From: Alphaproteobacteria bacterium
GTDB lineage: Bacteria; Pseudomonadota; Alphaproteobacteria; ATCC43930; CGMCC-115725
NCBI GenBank assembly: GCA_030039815.1
Contig: JASHUW010000411.1
Location: 1-9,003, forward strand
Direction of reading: 5' to 3'
Length of the DNA: 9,003 nucleotides
This document shows positions 6,280 to 9,003 of the stretch, in pieces (positions within the stretch are counted from its first letter, which is position 1; each line of letters opens with the position of its first letter). A program made the position numbers and the translations under genes. The notes below the pieces were generated by a model. That model searched no databases. It saw only the letters and a program-made list of their open reading frames with translations, and was not told where the DNA came from.

Positions 6280-6620
6280 TGCCGGTGACGATCTACCACA
6301 ACCCGCGCTGCAACACCTCGCGTAAGACCCTGGCCTTGCTGCGCGACAAGGGCGTCGAGCCGGAAATCGTCGAGTATCTGAAGACGCCCTATACCGCGGC
6401 GCAACTGAAGACCCTGCTCGGCCAGCTCAAACTGCCGGCGAAGGCGATCGTCCGCAAAAAGGAAGCCGCGGCGGCGGGCATCGATCCCGCAAAGTTGTCG
6501 GAGGATCAGCTGATCGCGGCGATGGCCAAGAACCCGATCATCGTCGAGCGGCCGATCGTCGTCTCGGGCGGCAAGGCGGCGCTCGGCCGGCCGCCCGAGG
6601 CGGTGCTGAAAGTGCTCTAG
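6279..6620 (+). CDS. arsC: ArsC-family protein (glutaredoxin-dependent arsenate reductase / YfgD type)
   Basis: This is a 113-residue thioredoxin-fold protein of the ArsC family, whose characterised members reduce arsenate to arsenite with glutathione and glutaredoxin in the cytosol. The catalytic motif IYHNPRCNTSRKT places the redox cysteine at residue 11. The three arginines that bind the oxyanion in plasmid R773 ArsC have counterparts at Arg59 (IVRKKE), Arg91 (VERPIVV) and Arg104 (LGRPPEAV). The C-terminus (GKAALGRPPEAVLKVL) and the shorter length resemble E. coli YfgD more than R773 ArsC, so arsenate activity is likely but not certain. The frame is open from 6222, but the ATG at 6279 is chosen because GGGAG lies 6 bases before it and the homology begins at MPVTIYHNP. 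No arsR, arsB or acr3 gene is nearby. Its TAG stop overlaps that of gcrA on the other strand. Confidence 0.9.
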   Translation: MPVTIYHNPRCNTSRKTLALLRDKGVEPEIVEYLKTPYTAAQLKTLLGQLKLPAKAIVRKKEAAAAGIDPAKLSEDQLIAAMAKNPIIVERPIVVSGGKAALGRPPEAVLKVL

Positions 6621-6967
6621 GCCGCGTTCGGCTTCGCCTCTTTCGGCTTGATGTAGGCGAGCGCCGAATGGGTCTCGCAATAGGGCTTGCCAGGCAGCGG
6701 GCGGCCGCCGCAGAAGTGGAAGTCCTCGTCGCCGGGATGACCGTGCGGCCACATGCAGACCGGGCCGGTGAACTCGAAGACATTGCGCCGCGGCGCCGGC
6801 TTCTGGGTGATGACGCGCGGCACAAGCCCCAGGCGATGCACCTTGCCGATCACCGCGTTCTTGGTGACGCCGATGCGGCGGCCAATCTCGGCGGTCGTCA
6901 CGCCTTCGTCCCACAGAAGGGTCAGCTGTTCGATGCGCTCCGGCGTCCAGGTGCCCAGGTCTATCAT
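6617..6967 (-). CDS. gcrA: GcrA-family cell cycle regulator
   Basis: GcrA is an alphaproteobacterial transcription co-activator that binds sigma-70 and favours promoters with GANTC sites methylated by CcrM. This protein has 116 residues. Residues 6-48 form the helix-turn-helix domain (TWTPERIEQLTLLWDEGVTT, then NAVIGKVHRLGL). After a linker of only about 20 residues comes the conserved C-terminal block (CMWPHGHPG, DFHFCGGRP, GKPYCETHSALAY), with Cys71, Cys86, Cys97 and His100 in a pattern that might bind a metal, which is my inference. It is short: from memory Caulobacter GcrA is about 170 residues, the difference being mainly the linker. The ATG at 6967 follows a GGTGG/GGGGG-rich stretch. 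An ATG at 7000 has a GGAGG directly abutting it, which is too close to work. It lies 93 bases after the methyltransferase gene on the same strand and ends in the stop codon of the convergent arsC-like gene. Confidence 0.9.
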   Translation of the reverse strand: MIDLGTWTPERIEQLTLLWDEGVTTAEIGRRIGVTKNAVIGKVHRLGLVPRVITQKPAPRRNVFEFTGPVCMWPHGHPGDEDFHFCGGRPLPGKPYCETHSALAYIKPKEAKPNAA

Positions 6968-7060
6968 GTCCCCCACCGTATGCTGTAGGAGTGATCTCAT
7001 CCTCCACAAAATACGGTAGCACCCTTGTAGACGGTCGCCAATAGGGAACTAGATATTGTG

Positions 7061-8104
7061 TCAGACCATGTCGCGGCGGTAGCTCGATACCTTTGAGAGA
7101 TAGGCTGGAAACTCGCCGAGCGGCTGCAGTCCCGGGCCGAACAGCCGCGCTAAATCCTCCTTCAGGTAGCTCGCGTAATAGGGCTCGTGGAAGGCGACGG
7201 GGAACCAGTCGAGCATCGCGTCGTAATCCGGCTCGTCGCCGGTCTGCAGCGAATCGATATAAACCAATTTGCCGCCCGGCTTCAGCACCCGGCGGATTTC
7301 GTCGGCGACCGCCTTGCGGGCGCGCCGCGGCAATTCGTGGAACAGGTAGACGCAGGTCACGATGTCGACGCTCGCGTCGGCGAGCGGCAGCGCCTCCGCA
7401 TTGGCCTCGACCAGCGCCACGCGCGACCAAGCCGCGAGCCGGCGGCGCGCCACGTCGAGATACGGCGCGGACAGATCGACCCCGGTCACCGCAAGGCGCG
7501 GATAGTTGCGCTTCACCTCGGCGAGGAAGGCGCCGGTGCCGCAGGCAAGATCGACCAGCCGCGCCGAACGGGCGCCGCCCGGTATCGTCAGCAGCGCCTC
7601 GCGCAGCGGCGGCAGCGCCTGACGGCGCATCGCCGCCGCGCCGCCGCCGAACAGCACCTCGACCTGGTGGTCGTAGCGCTCGGCCGAGGCGGCGCTCAGA
7701 TAGCCGTCGCTCTGGAAATGGAAATGGCGCCGGTAATAGGCCGGGTAGCGCGACGCCTCCGGGCTCTTGAGCAGGCTGTTGTCGGGATCGCCGTGGCGGC
7801 GCGCCTCGACATGGCGCAGATCGGCGAAGAAATCGACCGCGTCGCGCAATTCGGCGAGCGGGCTGCCGCGCCATTCCTCGGGCGCGGCGTAAAGCCCGGC
7901 CTCGATGTTGCGCCAGTCCTGCTCCAGCAGCTTGCGCAGATCGGCAAGGATGCGCCGCCGGTCGGGCATCGGCCGGCCCTTGAGGCTGTCGGGCAGCGGC
8001 ATCGGCTTCGACAGCCGCGCCGCCAGCAGCTTCTGGCCGAAAAACCAAGAGACGCGCGCCGCCTGCGCGGTATCGTAGAAGAGCTTGTCGAGCGCGGTCG
8101 CCAT
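7061..8104 (-). CDS. Class I SAM-dependent methyltransferase
   Basis: This is a 347-residue protein with a Rossmann-type methyltransferase domain (Methyltransf_11/25 type) in its second half. Motif I is LVDLACGTGAFLAEV (183-197), followed by the acidic VTGVDLS (206-212, Asp210 expected to bind the ribose of SAM). Then come ANAEALPLADASVDIVTCVY (234-253), FHELP, and LKPGGKLVYIDS (274-285). Residues 1-180 are mostly helical-looking and charged (YYRRHFHFQSDGYLSAASAE, 123-142) and are not a domain I can name; they may set the substrate. No signal peptide or membrane segment is visible. The ATG at 8104 is chosen because the sequence further upstream in this frame is antisense to pgk; no strong Shine-Dalgarno sequence precedes it. 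It is divergent from pgk with 91 bases between, and gcrA follows on the same strand. The substrate (small molecule, lipid or quinone) cannot be told from the sequence. Confidence 0.88.
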   Translation of the reverse strand: MATALDKLFYDTAQAARVSWFFGQKLLAARLSKPMPLPDSLKGRPMPDRRRILADLRKLLEQDWRNIEAGLYAAPEEWRGSPLAELRDAVDFFADLRHVEARRHGDPDNSLLKSPEASRYPAYYRRHFHFQSDGYLSAASAERYDHQVEVLFGGGAAAMRRQALPPLREALLTIPGGARSARLVDLACGTGAFLAEVKRNYPRLAVTGVDLSAPYLDVARRRLAAWSRVALVEANAEALPLADASVDIVTCVYLFHELPRRARKAVADEIRRVLKPGGKLVYIDSLQTGDEPDYDAMLDWFPVAFHEPYYASYLKEDLARLFGPGLQPLGEFPAYLSKVSSYRRDMV

Positions 8105-8134
8105 CGGTGAAGCAATTATGTCGGCTGGCACCGT

Positions 8135-8162
8135 TTGCAAAGACCTGTTGCTCCGCTTTAAT
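8135..8162 (+). promoter_or_regulatory. Putative sigma-70-type promoter of pgk
   Basis: TTGCAA at 8135-8140 and TTTAAT at 8157-8162 are separated by 16 bases. The -10 box matches 5 of 6 consensus positions and the -35 box 4 of 6. The -10 box ends 33 bases before the pgk ATG, and a GGGAGA ribosome binding site follows at 8182-8187. This suggests pgk can be transcribed independently of any upstream gene. Confidence 0.4.
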
Positions 8163-8195
8163 CCGCCCCAGCGAATTTCTCGGGAGAGAACGGCG

Positions 8196-9003
8196 ATGCC
8201 GCGGTTCCACACGATCGACGATCTCGATGTCGCCGGCAAACGCGTGCTGCTGCGCGCCGACCTCAACGTGCCGGTGAAGGACGGCAAGGTCACCGACGCG
8301 ACGCGTATCGAACGCCTGGCGCCGACCATCGAGGCGCTGATCGCCAAGGGCGCGAAAACCATCGTGATGTCGCATTTCGGGCGGCCGAAAGGCGTCGACC
8401 CGTCGCAATCGCTGAAGCCGCTGGTCGGGCCGCTGAGCCAAGCGATCGGGGGCAAGGCGGTGCGGTTCGCGAGCGACTGCGTCGGGCCGGAGGCGCAGAA
8501 GGCGGTGGACGCGCTGAAACCCGGCGAGGTCGCGCTCCTGGAGAATCTGCGCTTCCACCCCGAGGAGGAAAAGAACGATCCCGGTTTCGCGAAAGAGCTC
8601 GCGGCGCTCGGCGATGTCTATATCGACGACGCATTCTCGGCCGCGCATCGCGCGCACGCCTCGATCGCGGCGCTGGCGCATCTGCTGCCGAATGCCGCCG
8701 GGAAGCTGATGCAGGCCGAGCTCGAGGCTTTGTCCGCCGCGCTCGAACACCCGCAGAAACCGGTCATGGCGCTGGTCGGCGGCTCGAAAGTCTCGACCAA
8801 GCTCGACCTCCTGAAATTCATCATCTCCAAGGTCGACCGGCTGGCGATCGGTGGGGCGATGGCGAATACGTTTCTTTTCGCGCAGGGCCGCGGCATCGGG
8901 CGCTCGCTGTGCGAGAGGGAGATGGCCGACACCGCGCGCGAGGTTCTGCGCGCGGCCGAGAAGCGCGGCTGCGAGATCATCCTGCCCGACGACGCGGTGA
9001 CCG
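8196..9003 (+). CDS. pgk: Phosphoglycerate kinase, N-terminal part (runs off the window)
   Basis: This enzyme interconverts 1,3-bisphosphoglycerate + ADP and 3-phosphoglycerate + ATP in glycolysis and gluconeogenesis, in the cytosol. The first 269 codons are present of an expected 390-400. Family motifs appear in order: LLRADLNVP (18-26, with Arg20, Asp22 and Asn24 of the substrate site), SHFGRPKG, LLENLRFHPEEEKNDPGFAK, DVYIDDAFSAAHRAHASIAA, ALVGGSKVSTKLDLLKFIIS (start of the nucleotide-binding half), and GGAMANTFLFAQG. A GGGAG lies 9-10 bases before the ATG. The frame stays open to the window edge, with no sign of damage. The gene immediately upstream is the divergent methyltransferase, so pgk does not directly follow gap here as it does in many bacteria; what lies downstream is not visible. 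Confidence 0.97.
   Translation, partial: MPRFHTIDDLDVAGKRVLLRADLNVPVKDGKVTDATRIERLAPTIEALIAKGAKTIVMSHFGRPKGVDPSQSLKPLVGPLSQAIGGKAVRFASDCVGPEAQKAVDALKPGEVALLENLRFHPEEEKNDPGFAKELAALGDVYIDDAFSAAHRAHASIAALAHLLPNAAGKLMQAELEALSAALEHPQKPVMALVGGSKVSTKLDLLKFIISKVDRLAIGGAMANTFLFAQGRGIGRSLCEREMADTAREVLRAAEKRGCEIILPDDAVT

Noticed and set aside
6279..6620. An arsenic resistance operon
   Set aside because: Only the ArsC-family gene is present; no arsR, arsB, acr3 or arsH lies nearby, and the sequence resembles the stand-alone YfgD type.
6968..7060. Promoter for gcrA in the gap after the methyltransferase gene (TTGGCG-N17-TACCGT, minus strand)
   Set aside because: The -10 box matches only 3 of 6 consensus positions; gcrA may have its own promoter here but I cannot place it.
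6225..8750. An 841-codon open frame on the minus strand spanning several genes
   Set aside because: It runs antisense through arsC and pgk and out of frame through gcrA and the methyltransferase; its product is arginine-rich with no recognisable domain, a normal artefact of high GC content.

Overview
The DNA is GC-rich (about two thirds G+C by eye), densely coded and rich in long spurious open frames. A GcrA-family regulator at 6617-6967 points to an alphaproteobacterium, since GcrA is essentially confined to that class. I cannot support a genus. No tRNA, rRNA, CRISPR array, insertion sequence or phage gene is visible.

Left part (1-6260, almost all minus strand). In transcription order, right to left, this looks like one operon: a DUF3830-family protein (5782-6195), a gamma-glutamyltransferase (GGT) family enzyme (3896-5722), a periplasmic family-5 solute-binding protein (2297-3808), and two DppB/DppC-type permeases (1342-2283 and 449-1345) that overlap by 4 bases. 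The binding protein and permeases would import a short peptide or similar amide. The GGT-like enzyme has no signal peptide and would hydrolyse the cargo in the cytosol. No ATPase gene of the transporter is present downstream. Instead, after about 157 bases with no recognisable gene, there is a broken gluconokinase (24-291): its P-loop N-terminus is joined directly to its C-terminus and the middle is gone.

Middle (6196-7060). A divergent intergenic region separates the operon from a plus-strand ArsC-family gene (6279-6620). That gene meets the minus-strand gcrA tail to tail, and the two TAG stop codons lie in the same CTAG.

Right part (7061-9003). A class I SAM-dependent methyltransferase (7061-8104, minus) lies upstream of gcrA. 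It is divergent from phosphoglycerate kinase pgk (8196 onwards, plus), which runs off the window. This part looks like ordinary chromosomal backbone, while the left part looks like an accessory catabolic locus.

The most interesting element is the DUF3830 / GGT-like / ABC-importer cassette. The GGT-like enzyme keeps the autocleavage machinery but appears to have lost the residues that hold the glutamyl alpha-carboxyl and alpha-amino groups, so its substrate is probably not a standard gamma-glutamyl compound. Of the single-gene oddities, the best supported are the internal deletion in gntK and the missing standard start codon of the DUF3830 gene.
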